Origin: Chiridota heheva
Taxonomy: Eukaryota; Echinodermata; Holothuroidea; Apodida; Chiridotidae
DNA length: 64,000 nt
Direction of reading: 5' to 3'
Assembly: GCA_020152595.1 (NCBI GenBank)
Contig: JAIGNY010000132.1
Coordinates: 738,001 to 802,000, forward strand
In this document: one piece after another, positions 24,416-36,000 of the stretch
Layout: every line of letters starts with the position of its first letter
How positions within the stretch are numbered: the stretch's first letter is position 1
The notes under the pieces: model-generated
Seen by the model: the letters and a program-made list of their open reading frames with translations, nothing else
Database searches by the model: none
Told to the model about the DNA's origin: nothing
Translations under genes and position numbers: made by a program

Positions 24416-27235
24416 AAGAAGATTTGGAGAATGGTTAACAGCTTCCACGGCAGAGTAGGCAAATCTTCCATCTCCCATCTCTCTTGGAATGGAGACCTTC
24501 TCACCGCAAAAAAAAGACATCGTTGACCACCTCGCCGCCTCTTTCAGCAACATCTCGGCCTCGACCAACTACTCCAATGCTTTCAAAATCAAAAAGCTTA
24601 TGATGAAGCCCGGAGAATCACTTTTCCCTCTGACAACTCCGAAAGCTACAACACCCTCTCACCCTTTCTGAATTAAACCAAGCCATCAGCGACGCTGGCT
24701 GCACCTCCAAGGGCCCAGATAACATCCCCTATCAGTTTCTGAAACACCTCCCCATCAAAGCCACCACTACCCTACTCACCATCTTCAACCACATTTGGTC
24801 CTCACACTCCTTTCCCCTATCTGGAGGACAGCTATTGTCATCCCCGTCCTTAAACCGGGAAGGATAGCACCGACCCCACCAGCTACCGACCCATCGCCCT
24901 TACTTGCTGTCTCTGTAAAATTATGGAAAAGATCATTAATCAGAGACTAAACTGGTTCCTCGAGACCAACAGAATCCTCTCTCCTCACCAAAGCGGCTTC
25001 CAAAACGTCGCAATACCTAGACCAGTTAATTACGCCGACACCGCTATCCGGGAATCCTTTGCAAAAAGGAACACCTCATTGCCATATTTTTTGACCTCGA
25101 AAGCTTTCGACACTACTTGGAAATACGGCATTACCCGGAAACTTCACACCATTGGCCTCAGAGGCCACCTCCCCATCTTTATTCAAAACTTCCTCTCACC
25201 CAGGCAGTTCCAAGTTCAGTATTGGCCACACCCTCTCCAAGCCGTACCCCCAAGAAGAGGCGTCCCCCAAGGCAGCATCCTCTCCCCACTCTCTTCAACC
25301 TGAGCATTAATGACATCGGGAATGACCTTGGCCCCAGCATCAAACGTACCCTCTACGTGGATGACTTCACCATCTTCTACTCCTCCCTAGCTTTCCTATT
25401 GTTGAAAATAGGCTTCAAACCAGCCTCAATCAGCTGCAAGTCTGGAGCAACAATAACGGTTTTAGATTCTCCAAAGACAAGACAGTCTGCATGCACTTTT
25501 GTCATTTCAACAACCTCCACCCCAACCCGAACTTTGTGCTCAATGGGAATCGCATCCCTAAAGTTGAAAACACAAAGTTCCTTGGTCTAACTCTAGACCC
25601 CAAGCTAACCTACAAGCCACACATCACCAACCTGAAACTAAAATGCAATAGCTCCCTCAACATCCTCCGACTGCTCTCCAACACTACTTGGGGAGCGAAC
25701 CGCATGCTCTCCTCAAAATTTTCAGGCTCACCATTCGTGCCAAGCTTGACTATGGCAATATTGTTTACTGTGTCGCTCACAACTCATACCTCAACCACAT
25801 TAACACCATCCAAAATGAAGCCCTCAGGCTTTGTCTAGGAGCCTACAGGACCTCCCCAATCACTAGCCTTCATGTTGAAGCCAACGAACCCCCTTTCTAC
25901 TTAGATGTAAAAAGCTTAGCCTCTCCTATGCTTTTAGAGTCCTCACCAACACCCAGAACCCTGTTTACAACCTCATTAGGTACCCCAATTTCTCCTCCCT
26001 CTTTGATAGGACTAAAACCCTATCGCCCCCTTCAGCTTACGCATTAAATCAGACCTCTTTCAACTTGGCATCAACCCCGCCACTCTCGGCACCTATTCCT
26101 GGCCCACTTTTCCGCCTTGGGCCACCCCCCTTCCTTCTGTCCACCTAGACCTCTCCACTTATAACAAAACTCAAACTCACCCTAATCTCTTCATCAATCT
26201 CCACAACCAAATCAAAGACCAACTCTCAAATTACACCTCCATCTATACTGATGTCTCCAAGGAAGGCAACAAGACAGCTGCTGCTGCCATCATCCAAGAC
26301 ATCACCCTCAGTAGCAGACTTCCTGACCACTCATCCATCTTTTCAGCCGAGGCTAAGGCCATTCTCCTCGCCCTCAACTTTATTGAGTACTCTCCTCTTA
26401 GTCACTTTGCCATTTTCTCTGACTCAAAGGCTGTTCTTACTTCATTACTCAATCTTAAATGGGATAACCTCACCTGCCACCTCCTCCTCCGGAAACTCTT
26501 TTCTCCCACCCTCTGCAGGAAAAGTGTTCTTTTCTTCTGGATACCCAGCCATGTTGGCATCCCTGGCAATGACAGGGCTGATACAGCCGCTAAGCTTGCC
26601 CTTAACCTCCTCCCTTCCCCTTTTCCCAAAACCCTCTCTGACATCAAACCGCTTATCGCTTCTCTTGTTCGTGACCGCTGGCAAACCTTATGGAACTTCC
26701 AAATTGATAACAAACTCCATGTTATCCAGCCCACAATCCCGATCAAATCCACCATCAACAACCTTTCTCGTATCGACAACGTTCATATTACCCGTCTTAG
26801 AATTGGTCACACCCACCTCACTCACTCCCACCTCCTTATTGGTTCCCCAACCCCTCTGTAACAATTGCCACTGCATCCTTACAATCCAACACGTTCTCCT
26901 TGCTTGCCCCCTGTACAACCTTCCCAGAGCTTCTCTCGCTCCCCACAACTCAATTGCTGAGTTCTTCCAAAAAAATCCTCCAGATAAAATAGTCTCCTTC
27001 CTTCAGCATGCATCCCTCTACAACCATATTTAATCCTCCTCTTCCACCCCCTCTCTACTCTGTTTTTAGTTTTACCCATGCACCTCCTCTCTCGATCACA
27101 GCTTTCTGGCTTTTGTTCTTGAATTTCTCTCATTCTTCCCCTGGTCTCTTTCCTTACTACCTCTAAAATGATCTGACCTCTCAGGCACAATTTGACCTTC
27201 GTTGTCGTGGTGCCGTTAAGACCTCATCAAACAAC
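24416..27235 (+). mobile_element. I-clade non-LTR retrotransposon, copy 2 (3'-complete)
   Basis: Begins at AAGAAGATTTGGAGAATGG, within a few bases of the start of copy 1. It continues through RT, RNase H, a cysteine-rich C-terminus, a stop at 27031-27033 and a ~200-bp 3' UTR, ending GTGGTGCCGTTAAGACCTCA + TCAAACAACAAC. That 3' tail is shared with 33424-34105 and 56996-57154. It is 5'-truncated and frame-shifted many times. A tRNA-derived SINE follows almost immediately. Confidence 0.9.
24418..27033 (+). pseudogene. Reverse transcriptase-RNase H remnant of I-clade LINE copy 2
   Basis: Recognisable order: KDIVDHLAASFSNISA (24515-24560, after a shift in an A-run); CLCKIMEKIINQRLNWFLE (about 24910); motif A with FDLE..FDTTWKYGI (about 25090); motif B RRGVPQGSILSPL (about 25255), followed by a 1-base loss; TLYVDDFTIFYSSL (about 25349); TKFLGLTLDPKLTY (about 25575). 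RNase H starts at YTDVSKEG (26244 on), where the usual Gly after Asp is Val. It retains FSAEAKAILLAL, FSDSKAV and HVGIPGNDRADT. The C-terminus has a C..C...H....C arrangement (CNNCHCILTIQHVLLAC). Five or more frame changes preclude a product. Confidence 0.88.
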
Positions 27236-27248
27236 AACAAACAACTAA

Positions 27249-27530
27249 CTGTGGTGTAGCGGTTATCATACATGTCTATAGACCACAAGGCCCTAGGTTC
27301 AAGCCAGGGTTGGGTAGACACGCCAGTGCACCACAACCGGTTATCAAAGGCTGTGGACATTGACTTGGTTGTCGATGTTATGTCTGTCCGTACGTCGTAC
27401 CTGTGTTCTCGTCTGGGCCGTATTAAGCGTTTCGTGATAGCATTGTTACTATCATAACCGATTACGCAGGCGACTACCCCGTCATTGTAATTGTGAGTTC
27501 ACTCTTCGTCGTCGTCGTCGTCATCCACAG
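27249..27530 (+). mobile_element. tRNA-derived SINE
   Basis: The 5' 70 bases resemble a tRNA gene. Box A region GTGTAGCGGTTATCA is very like the 5' half of tRNA-Val, and box B GGTTCAAGCC is at 27296-27305. The intact cloverleaf is not preserved. A ~200-bp body follows, with a run of TCG/CGT triplets at 27506-27525 as a simple-repeat tail. Internal RNA polymerase III promoter boxes plus a simple 3' tail are the SINE hallmark. The family name is not known to me. Confidence 0.75.
27257..27305 (+). promoter_or_regulatory. Pol III A and B boxes of the SINE
   Basis: Box A-like TAGCGGTTATC at 27257 and box B-like GGTTCAAGCC at 27296. Their start-to-start spacing of about 39 bases is within the tRNA range. 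Activity is inferred from sequence only. Confidence 0.6.
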
Positions 27531-28640
27531 TAGACTTACTACACAAGTCATTTCTACAGAGATAAGAAAGAAAACTGAATATCTCCTCAACAGAATAAGA
27601 TTTTTGAATGCCTTCTTTACTATGTTGTTTCTTTTAAAGACCTCTTTCGTATAAGATAACTTACTTGACCCATGAACTAATCCTTTAAAGTTTTAATCCT
27701 AATCACGGAGGAGACAGAAAAACCTATGAGAGAGAAGAGTTCACTACAAACCCCTACAAGCTTAAGGGTGATATGGTTAATGGGTTCAACAATTTTTGGC
27801 CATGAGTACTGTAATAAAATTGAGGTTAAATCTTGTATCTCAAGGGCCAACACCATCACAAATAAAGTGGTACTGGTCAAAATATTTTAATGTAAATGTT
27901 CCAAGTTACAACTTATATTCCTTTATCTCAATTAGTAATCCCATCGTTCCGAATCGATGGTACCATGGTCTTTGTGTGTTGGGTATTACAGCTTCAGAAT
28001 CTTTGTAAATTGAGAGGAAGTACTTTCTGTAGCCAGAAAATTCATAGGAAAGAAGTCTCCATTATTTAATTAAGTTGATGGTATAGTGTTAAAAGTAGAG
28101 TGACCTTGCTTCTATACATCACACTATCCTTTCTTAATCTATGATTTTGAGTTTGGAAAATGTTTTGTGATGTAGGAAATCAGAATAAATTATTTCCTCT
28201 TAAAACTTCAAACAGGAAATTCTCTTTGTACTTGAGAAGGTCTAGGAACATGATATGATACTACTTAAACTTTTAAAATCAATAAAAAAGAATATCGAAA
28301 ATAGCAAAAAATATCATCAAAAGTTTCTAACAAAATTTGTCACTTTTACAGAGGTCTTTTTAAATTTTGCAGGTTTTGAATATAAAACTTTTAATTCAAA
28401 TTTTATATGCATGAACTTTTACTTTCTTTTACCATTCTGTTAAGCCATCCTTGAAAAAATTGTTGGTTTGGTGTAATGCACTAGTCAGTTGTATGACTCA
28501 CTACTAACCCCTCCCCTACTACCTCCGAGAATGTCAGTCAAATGTGAGTCATTGACATATGAAAGAGTGATTCACATGTGCGTCAATGTACCAAATTGAC
28601 AGTCTCCGAGAGTCACTTTACTTTGGACCTATTGTTTTTG
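27531..28640. other. Unannotated non-coding stretch
   Basis: No supported exon. The final ~150 bases contain loosely related GAGTCA / TGACTCA motifs that lead into the 42-bp array. Confidence 0.5.
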
Positions 28641-29062
28641 TACAGAGGTTGGGGTAAGTGACTGATGGGTGCACCAATCACATGTTTTGGTGCAATGACT
28701 CACCTTGACCAGGGGTGAGTCACATGTTTTGGTGCAATGATTCACCTTGGCCAGGGGTGAATGACATGTTTTGGTGCAATGACTCACCTTGACCAGGGGT
28801 GAGTCGCATGTTTTGGTGCAATGATTCACCTTGGCCATGGGTGAGTGACATGTTTTGATGCAATGACTCACCTTGACCAATGAGTGAGTCACATGTTTTG
28901 GTGCAATGACTCACCTTGACCAGGAGTGAGTCACATGTTTTGATGCAGTAACTCACTTTGACCAGGGGTTAGTCACATGTTTTGGTTAAATGACTCACCT
29001 TGACCATGTGTGAGTCACATCTTTTGGTGCAATGACTCACCTTGACCAGGGGTGAGTCACAT
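28641..29062 (+). repeat. 42-bp minisatellite (array E)
   Basis: About ten copies of TGACTCACCTTGACCAGGGG + TGAGTCACATGTTTTGGTGC + AA. TGACTCA and TGAGTCA recur as complementary pairs, so each unit has an inverted repeat around CCTTGACCAGGGG. These are AP-1-type heptamers, but I claim only the sequence match. Open minus-strand frames reflect the 42-bp period. Confidence 0.92.
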
Positions 29063-29152
29063 AATTAATAAGTGCATAATGCACTTGGCTGACCAAGGTA
29101 CTGTAGGTAGACAAAATTAGTTTTGACCAAATGCATACTTTTTCATACCTTT

Positions 29153-29384
29153 AAGGAGCACTAGACCGAAAAGTGAAGGTGCTTGTTTTTGTGAATTTTA
29201 CATATATATTATTCACGAAAAATAGATACATGTAAACTTTATGCCTCCATAGCCCACAGACGTGAGGTCAAAGGTCACTTATTTATATGAAGCAGAAAGT
29301 TGCTATACTGTTGCATGCTAGATAAGCATTTAATTTTTTGGGGACCTAAAAATACGCCCTTACTTTTTGTTCTAGTGCTCCTTT
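29153..29384. mobile_element. TIR MITE, AAGGAGCACTAGA family, simple copy
   Basis: The left end AAGGAGCACTAGACCGAAAA matches the complement of the right end, AAGGAGCACTAGAACAAAAA, at 18 of 20 bases. The 232-bp body includes GACGTGAGGTCAAAGGTCAC and TTGCTATACTGTTGC blocks. It is shared with 54445-54719, which carries an extra ~41-bp insert. No target duplication was firmly identified. Confidence 0.83.
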
Positions 29385-31134
29385 GATATACACCATAAAA
29401 CGTTATTAATTCATATCAAATCAAATCAAATTTTTTGAGTTGGCAGCAATTTTGTTGGGTGGTAGTAGGTACAGTAGGGTTAAATCAATCCAAATAATTT
29501 TTATTGAGGACGGCCTTATTTACCTGGAAAAAGATGGTAAACATTTTCAGTTAATGAAAATTCAGATGGAAATTTAAAAGACTTGAATGTAAAGATTTGA
29601 GCTTTCTGCACTTTCATTAACATACAAATTGTACATGTGCAGTAATGAAAAATCCTTAAACTTTGATCATGCATAAATAATTGTGACCAAGTAATGTAGT
29701 ATCATTCATTGATTCATTCATTCATTCATTTCCTAAATGATCTTTTGTGAATTAAAGGAGTTATGGACTGAAAAGCGAGGCAGATTAAAAAAAAAAAAAG
29801 TTTTTTTAGTATGTTTGGGGTATGTTCGCCTATGGAGAATATCCATGGTGAACTGCCATCACAGCATAGAAGAAGAAGGTATACTAATTTCCCAATCCCA
29901 CAGCATTAGGTCATAGTTGATTTAAGCAAAGAGATGTAAAATTAAATGAGAGAGATGTCAAAATAATGGAGAGGTGCGATTGAATTAATTTCTGTGTATT
30001 TATTTACACTATTTACAAAAACACAAGTCAGAAAAGGCAACTTTACATGCTTGAGCTCTATACCAAACAGAAGGCAGTGCCCAACTGACTGAACCTCATG
30101 GTCGCTATACCACGTGTGGTATCAGCCACGCCCTGTCAACTCATGATAGGATTGTGTATAAGAAAAAAAGTATTCAATTATTCTGGGGACCCCAGGGTAA
30201 TGCCAGGCCTCCCTTTTCAATGAGTGCTCATGTAAAGGAGTTGAAAAACGAGGGCATCATTTGTGCTAAGTCATGGAAATTTTGAAATACAATATTTGAT
30301 ATTCATGTCATTGAAAAATTACCTTTATTAGAAATAATTGTGGTTGATTTGAACATTGAGACTCAAGATAATTACGCCCTTACATCTGGGCTCCTTTAAG
30401 TTGTTTCCCAAAGCACCTCATCTCAAAATATATCGACATAATAGGAAATCGTTGCACAATTGAACACTATCAGATCTTGGGAATTTATTCCAGCTCTGAT
30501 GCATCTTTTAAGTTTCATGTGGATTTACCTGGTTTCAAAAGCAGATGTACCTGGGGAATGCCTTGTATTTAACTCGCTATAAAACGTTGGTTTTTCCTAC
30601 TTTGCTTTACTGTAGATCTCACACTAAACGCCACATTGGCAAACGAGTCAATTTAAAGAAGAGGAAATTGAATTCTTCTGAGATAGCTACTTACATGCAA
30701 CGAATTAAACATTTCAAACTTATTACTATTAAGGACAATTGGTTTTAAGTTGTCTTTCTTTGGGTAATAAAGTCCATCTTAATTTGTGCCCAGAGAGTTT
30801 GACTGATTTCATTATCCATAGCATCAGACTTCAAAACAGACTTCTGCATTGGAAAACATGAAGAAACCTTTTTGCACAATTCACCTTTCTTCTTTTTTAC
30901 TCGTAATTGGAACAATCTTCCTGATGGATTGTGATTATTGAGCTCCCCAAAGGCCTTTCCCAGCAAAGTTTTTGAACACTTTTGAACAGTTATATTGAGC
31001 TTGATGAACATTCTGATTGTATTTTCGTTTGGTATGTGGAACACATTTCATGGGAGAGATGTCAGAATAATGAAGAGGAGGTGTGATTGAATTCATTTCT
31101 GTGCATTTATTAACACTATTTACAATACACAAGT
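29385..31134. repeat. Mostly single-copy sequence with a ~90-bp direct repeat
   Basis: GAGAGATGTCAAAATAATGG at about 29951 and GAGAGATGTCAGAATAATGA at about 31053 begin ~90-bp segments that run through CACTATTTACAAAA and CAAGTCAGA, 1.1 kb apart in the same orientation. The second copy abuts array F. Elsewhere there is an ATTC microsatellite at 29706-29728. No gene was found. Confidence 0.55.
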
Positions 31135-31990
31135 CAGAGTAATAGAGAGAAAATATGCTGTAGTGAATAATAGAGAGGAAATATGCTGTAGCGAATAATA
31201 GAGAGGAAATATGCTGTAGTGAATAATAGAGAGGAAGTATGCTGTAGTGAATAATGGAGAGGAAATATGCTGTAGTGAATAATAGAGAGGAAATATGCTG
31301 TAATGAATAATAGAGAGGAAATATGCTGTAGTGAATAATAGAGAGGAAATATGCTGTAGTGAATAATAGAGAGGAAATATGCTGTAGTGAATAATAGAGA
31401 GGAAATATGCTGTAATGAATAATAGAGAGGAAATATGCTGTAGTGAATAATAGAGAGGAACTGTGCTGTAGTGAATAATAGAGAGGAAATATGCTGTAGT
31501 GAATAATAGAGAGGAAATATGCTGTTGTGAATAATAGACAAAATATGCTGTAGTGAATAATAGAGAGGAAATATGCTGTAGTGAATAATAGAGAGGAAAT
31601 ATGCTGTAGTGAATAATAGAGAGGAAATATGCTGTGGTGAATAATAGAGAAGAACTGTGCTGTAGTGATTAATAGAGAGGAAATATGCTGTAGTGAATAA
31701 AGAGAGGAAATATGCTGTGGTAAATAATAGAGAGGAAGTATGCTGTAGTGAATAATGGAGAGGAAATATGCTGTAGTAAATAATAGAGAGGAAATATACT
31801 GTAGTGAATAATAGAGAGGAAATATGCTGAGTGAATAATAGAGAGGAAATATGCTGTAGTGAATAATAGAGAGACAGTGCTGTAGTGAATAATAGAGAGG
31901 AAATATGCTGTAGTAAATAATAGAGAGAAAATAAGCTGTAGTGAATAATGGAGAGGAAGTATGCTGTAGTAAATAATAGAGAGGAACTAT
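31135..31990 (+). repeat. 28-bp minisatellite (array F)
   Basis: About 30 copies of GAAATATGCTGTAGTGAATA + ATAGAGAG. A 28-bp period cycles through all three frames, so a minus-strand frame of up to 400 codons (32137-30935) reads a 28-residue repeat per three units. I judge this non-coding. Variants ACTGTGCTG and GGAAGTATGCTG recur in blocks. Confidence 0.94.
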
Positions 31991-32396
31991 GGACCTGTAA
32001 CAAGTACTGAAGATTATTAAGTGTAACAACATATATTGAAATAAACAAAAATTATTGTTTATATTGGCGAGTGGGTATGGCATTGTATTTCCTGTATAGC
32101 ACAGTTTAAAGATGCCTGGACGCCCAGGTATATTCAATGTGTCATCTGATGTGCAGCGTATTTTGTTTTTTCAAAAGGTTTATTTTAAAGAAAAAATAAA
32201 AATCACATAAACCCTAATGAAACTGTATACAAGCAAATCAGTGAAACATTTGAAAAGGTGTTTGTTTTATTTAGGTACAGTATCTATGTTTGAAGTTTTA
32301 CCAGGAGGTGACTATTTTAATGAAATTTGCTATAAATCCCAAGTCTACGATGACTTTATTGACCCACATGCATTCATAGGTCTTAACTTGCACTGT

Positions 32397-32760
32397 ATTT
32401 TTTTTTTTTAAGAACTTTGCTAATTTCTTATTATATTACCTTGACTCAACATTTTTCATGCAAATAGAAAATTTCATTCATATGTTAATTCTTTGAACAT
32501 GAAAAATGTAGCAAACTGCTAAATGTGTACCTACAAATATAGGAAATTCAAAGAAATATTAGGTGTATGATGTTATCAAAGCTTTCATTAAACGAAATGG
32601 CATCCTTAGGTATGTGATCAGGAATTCTTGGAAACAAAACCAGCATTTTCAAAGTGGTTTTGTTTGATGTTTTCATATGAATAAAATTTTCTGTTTGCAT
32701 GAAGAATGTTGAGTTGAGGTAATTAAATAAGAAATTAGCAAAGTACAATTTTTTTATGGA
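32397..32760. mobile_element. Foldback element with ~90-bp inverted arms
   Basis: The left arm (about 32397-32486) contains ACTTTGCTAATTTCTTATTA, TTGACTCAACATTTTTCATG and AATTTCATTCATATG. The right arm (about 32673-32760) is its complement with roughly 85-90% identity by eye. A spacer of about 185 bp separates them. Long TIRs relative to length and no ORF fit a foldback-type MITE. No target duplication was resolved because the outer edges are T-runs. Confidence 0.78.
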
Positions 32761-32999
32761 TGGATGATGTATCGTTTGGGCAGCTCTCCCCTATACTAAA
32801 GCTCCAATGTTTGTATAGAAAGGCGCTATATAAAATAATTCCTATTACTGTTTTCTTGAAAAGCATCAAATCATATCTTTGTGACTTGGTTTAAGTTCTT
32901 ATTTATTTGCCAGGGAACATTCAGTTTGTAGCAGTTTTTGTTTGTTCTGTGGTTTAGCAATTGATGTCCTTATGGGCAAATATCACTTTAAAATAAAAG

Positions 33000-33423
33000 T
33001 GAAAACAAAATACAGAGCTAAGATTTCCAGCAAGGTCTAGCGCTCAGAGGAAAAGGTAAAAGTAAAAAAAAAAAAATACATAGCCAAGATTTAGCGCTCA
33101 GAGGAAAAGGTAAAAGTGAAAACAAAATACATAGCCAAGATCTCCAGCAAGATGTGGCGCTCAGAGGAAAAGGTAAAAGTGAAAACAAAATACATAGCCA
33201 AGATCTCCAGCAAGATGTAGCGCTAAGAGGAAAAGGTAAAAGTGAAAACAAAATACATAGCCAAGATCTCAGCAAGATCTAGCCAAGATTTATCGCTTAG
33301 AGGAAAAGTGAAAGTGAAAACAAAATGCATAGCCAAGATCTCTAGCAAGATGTAGCGTTCAGAGGAAAAGGTAAAAGTGAAAACAAAATACATAGCCAAG
33401 ATCTCCAGCAAGATCTAGCCAAG
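33000..33423 (+). repeat. 63-bp minisatellite, left part (array G)
   Basis: About seven units of AGCGCTCAGAGGAAAAGGTA + AAAGTGAAAACAAAATACAT + AGCCAAGATCTCCAGCAAGA + TGT. Some units are shortened to remove the TCTCCAGCAAGATGT part. The array is split by the LINE fragment at 33424-34105. Confidence 0.92.
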
Positions 33424-34105
33424 ATGACAGGGCTGATACAGCCGCTAAGCTTGCCCTTGACCTCCTCCCTTCCCATTTTCCCAAAACCCTCTCTGACATC
33501 AAACCGCTTATCGCTTCTCTTGTTCGTGACCGCTGGCAAACCTTATGGAACTTCCATATTGATAACAAACTCCATGTCATCCAGCCCACAATCCCGATCA
33601 AATCCACCATCAACAACCTTTCTCGTATCGACAACGTTCATATTACCCGTCTTAGAATTGGTCACACCCACCTCACTCACTCCCACCTCTTTATTGGTTC
33701 CCCCCAACCCCTCTGTAACAATTGCCACTGCATCCTCACAATCCAACGTGTTCTCCTTGCTTGCCCCCTGTACAACCTTCCCAGAGCTTCCCTCGCTCCC
33801 CACAACTCAATTGCTGAGTTCTTCCAGAAAAATCCTCCAGATAAAATAATCTCCTTCCTTCAGCATGCATCCCTCTACAACCATATTTAATTCTCCTCTT
33901 CCACCCCCTCTCTACTTTGTTTTTGTTTTACCCATGCACCTCCTCTCTCGATCACAGCTTTCTGGCTTTTGTTCTTGAATTTCTCTCATTCTCCCCCTAG
34001 TCTCTTTCCTTACTACCTCTAAAATGATCTGACCTCTCAGGCACAATTTGACCTTCGTTGTCGTGGTGCCGTTAAGACCTCATCAAACAAACAAACAAAC
34101 AAACA
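33424..34105 (+). mobile_element. I-clade LINE 3' fragment inserted in array G (copy 3)
   Basis: Nearly identical to 26563-27235 of copy 2, starting within the RNase H motif (GND|RADTAAKLAL) and ending in the GTGGTGCCGTTAAGACCTCA tail plus a CAAA microsatellite. The 6-bp sequence CAAGAT precedes the body and also follows the CAAA tail, so it is a probable target duplication. It includes a C-terminal coding remnant (CNNCHCIL..., with QRVLLAC instead of QHVLLAC). It is a classic 5'-truncated retroposition. Its closeness to copy 2 suggests the family was active fairly recently. Confidence 0.88.
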
Positions 34106-34800
34106 AGATTTAGCGCTTAGAGAAAAAGTAAAAGTGAAAACAAAATACATAGCCAAGATCTCTAGCAAGATGTAGCGCTCAGAGGAAAAGGTAAAAGTGA
34201 AAACAAAATACATAGCCAAGATCTCCAGCAAGATCTAGCCAAGATTTAGCGCTTAGAGGAAAAGTAAAAGTGAAAACAAAATACATACTGTAGTCGAGAT
34301 CTCCAGCAAGGTGTAGCGTTCAGAGGAAAAGGTAAAAGTGAAAACAAAATACATAGCCAAGATCTCTAGCAAGATGTAGTGCTCAGAGGAAAAGGTAAAA
34401 GTGAAAACAAAATACATAGCCAAGATTTAGGGCTAAGAGGAAAAGGTAAAAGTGACAACAAAATACAGAGCCAAGATCAAGCTCAGAGGAAAAGGTAAAA
34501 GTGAAAACAAAATACATAGCCAAGATCTCCAGCAAGATGTAGCGCTTAGAGGAAAAGGTAAAAGTGAAAACAAAACGCATAGCCAAGATCTCCAGCAAGA
34601 TGTAGCGCTTAGAGGAAAAGGTAAAAGTGAAAACAAAACGCATAGCCAAGATCTCCAGCAAGATGTAGCGCTTAGAGGAAAAGGTAAAAGTCAAAACAAA
34701 ATACATAGCCAAATTCCCCAGCAAGATGTTGCACTCAGAGAAAAAGGTAAAAGTGAAAACAAAATACATAGCCAAGATCTCCAGCAACATCTTCTGGGAT
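34106..34800 (+). repeat. 63-bp minisatellite, right part (array G)
   Basis: Continuation of the 63-bp array with about eleven units. A plus-strand frame at 34452-34910 and minus-strand frames are open because 63 is a multiple of three. Units at 34534-34690 are almost identical, which implies recent local duplication. Confidence 0.92.
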
Positions 34801-35009
34801 GTGAATTAATATCTAAAATATTTTTTTTATCATTTAAAAATCTTTATAAAACAAAAACATTAATTGATAGTCATAGAAGAATTCAAACAGTTTTTGATAA
34901 ATCTCTTTAAATCAACTTTAAGATCTGATGTTCATCACCAAGGTACATATTAAATTGTTAATTTGTCAAATTATTATACCTCAAATAATTTGATTTGTTC
35001 CTTTTTCAG

Positions 35010-35210
35010 AAGCAAATTTGTTAAACACAACAGCAACTTCATCTTCCAAAGCCACAGGAAGTAGCGACAACGTGCTCAGCTTCTACAAGGAAACTGGGCT
35101 GGAGTCTCTTGCCAAAGAGGCTGGGATCCTAGACCCCTCAGGTGCCTTCATGCTCAAAGATACACAGATTTCACAAACAAGGCAGCAAAATGTCCAGAAA
35201 GTCACAAATG
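35010..35210 (+). CDS. Internal exon of an unrecognised host protein
   Basis: A 201-bp exon with textbook borders: TTTGTTCCTTTTTCAG before it and AATG|GTAAGT after it. It is open in the frame that leaves two bases at the start and one at the end (phase 1 to phase 1). It encodes a Ser/Thr-rich start (TTATSSSKATGSSDN), then VLSFYKETGLESLAKEAGIL, then DPSGAFMLKDTQISQTRQQN. Codon use is balanced and unlike the surrounding repeats. I do not recognise the family; low-complexity N-terminal residues followed by a possible helix would fit a nuclear or scaffold protein, but that is a guess. Phase and strand match the exon at 52387. Confidence 0.75.
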
Positions 35211-35287
35211 GTAAGTGGTATGCTCTCATCAACTCAAGGGAAGAAACAAAATGAAGTAAAATAGCCAAATGTTTCTATTTATGGGCA

Positions 35288-36000
35288 TAGGGCTGTGACA
35301 ATTACGTGTTAACATTTAAATGAAAAACCTTTGATTAAACGTTTAGTTTAATCCTCCCAAAAGATTAAATGTTCGCGATTCACACTTGCCATTGAAAATC
35401 AATAACATTCAAATACACACAAAATTTTTATTCAATGGCTTTTACAATTCAATCTTCAATACATACAATCAAGATAGGATCTAATCCTTTATACAGCAGG
35501 AGTTGATTGTCGTACTAATTAGCTATGAATGGGGCTACATTTGGCTTTGATTCACGGATTCTAAGAGCTAAGAGCTACTTGATGTGGACAGAGGCTTAGC
35601 CCAGGCCCGATGAAAAAACAGGCATAAACCTGCATTAGGTTAACACCACTTATACAAGCTGTAAAACTGACCCACAAATTCACAGACAAAAAGCTTTGAT
35701 TGTTATTTTCACCACAAATAAATGCAAAGTTTACCTGATGAGTCAAATAGATTGTGCAAAAAGGAAAACAAGATTGCAAAATAATGAACAAAATGTTTTG
35801 AAGTTGCTGAGATTTCAATATGGTTCGTAAGCACATGGAGCTATTAACTGAAAGCATCAGCGCCATTTTGCCAATAGAGTTGCATAAAATACAGTACAGT
35901 TGGGAATGACACGGGGTTGGAATATTTTTTTTTGTTATACAGTACACTAGCTGCAAGCTATTGACGCACTTTTGAATCTTGTATGGCATGCAGTCAGTCC
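35288..36000 (-). mobile_element. Diverged hAT-1 relative, reverse orientation
   Basis: Starts with the hAT-like terminus TAGGGCTGTGACAATTACG. It then follows the reverse complement of hAT-1: CATTGAAAATCAATAACATTC, TTTACCTGATGAGTCAAATA, and TTGCAAAATAATGAACAAA correspond in order to hAT-1 positions near 3050, 2700 and 2655. The far end is degraded and no target duplication was found, so the right limit is approximate. Confidence 0.65.

Noticed and set aside
28641-29062. TGACTCA/TGAGTCA cluster as an AP-1 enhancer
   Set aside because: The motif density is explained by the 42-bp tandem unit; no independent regulatory evidence.
30935-32137. Minus-strand frames of 304 and 400 codons rich in Tyr, Ser and Leu
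   Set aside because: Product of the 28-bp array F; all frames repeat with the same pattern.
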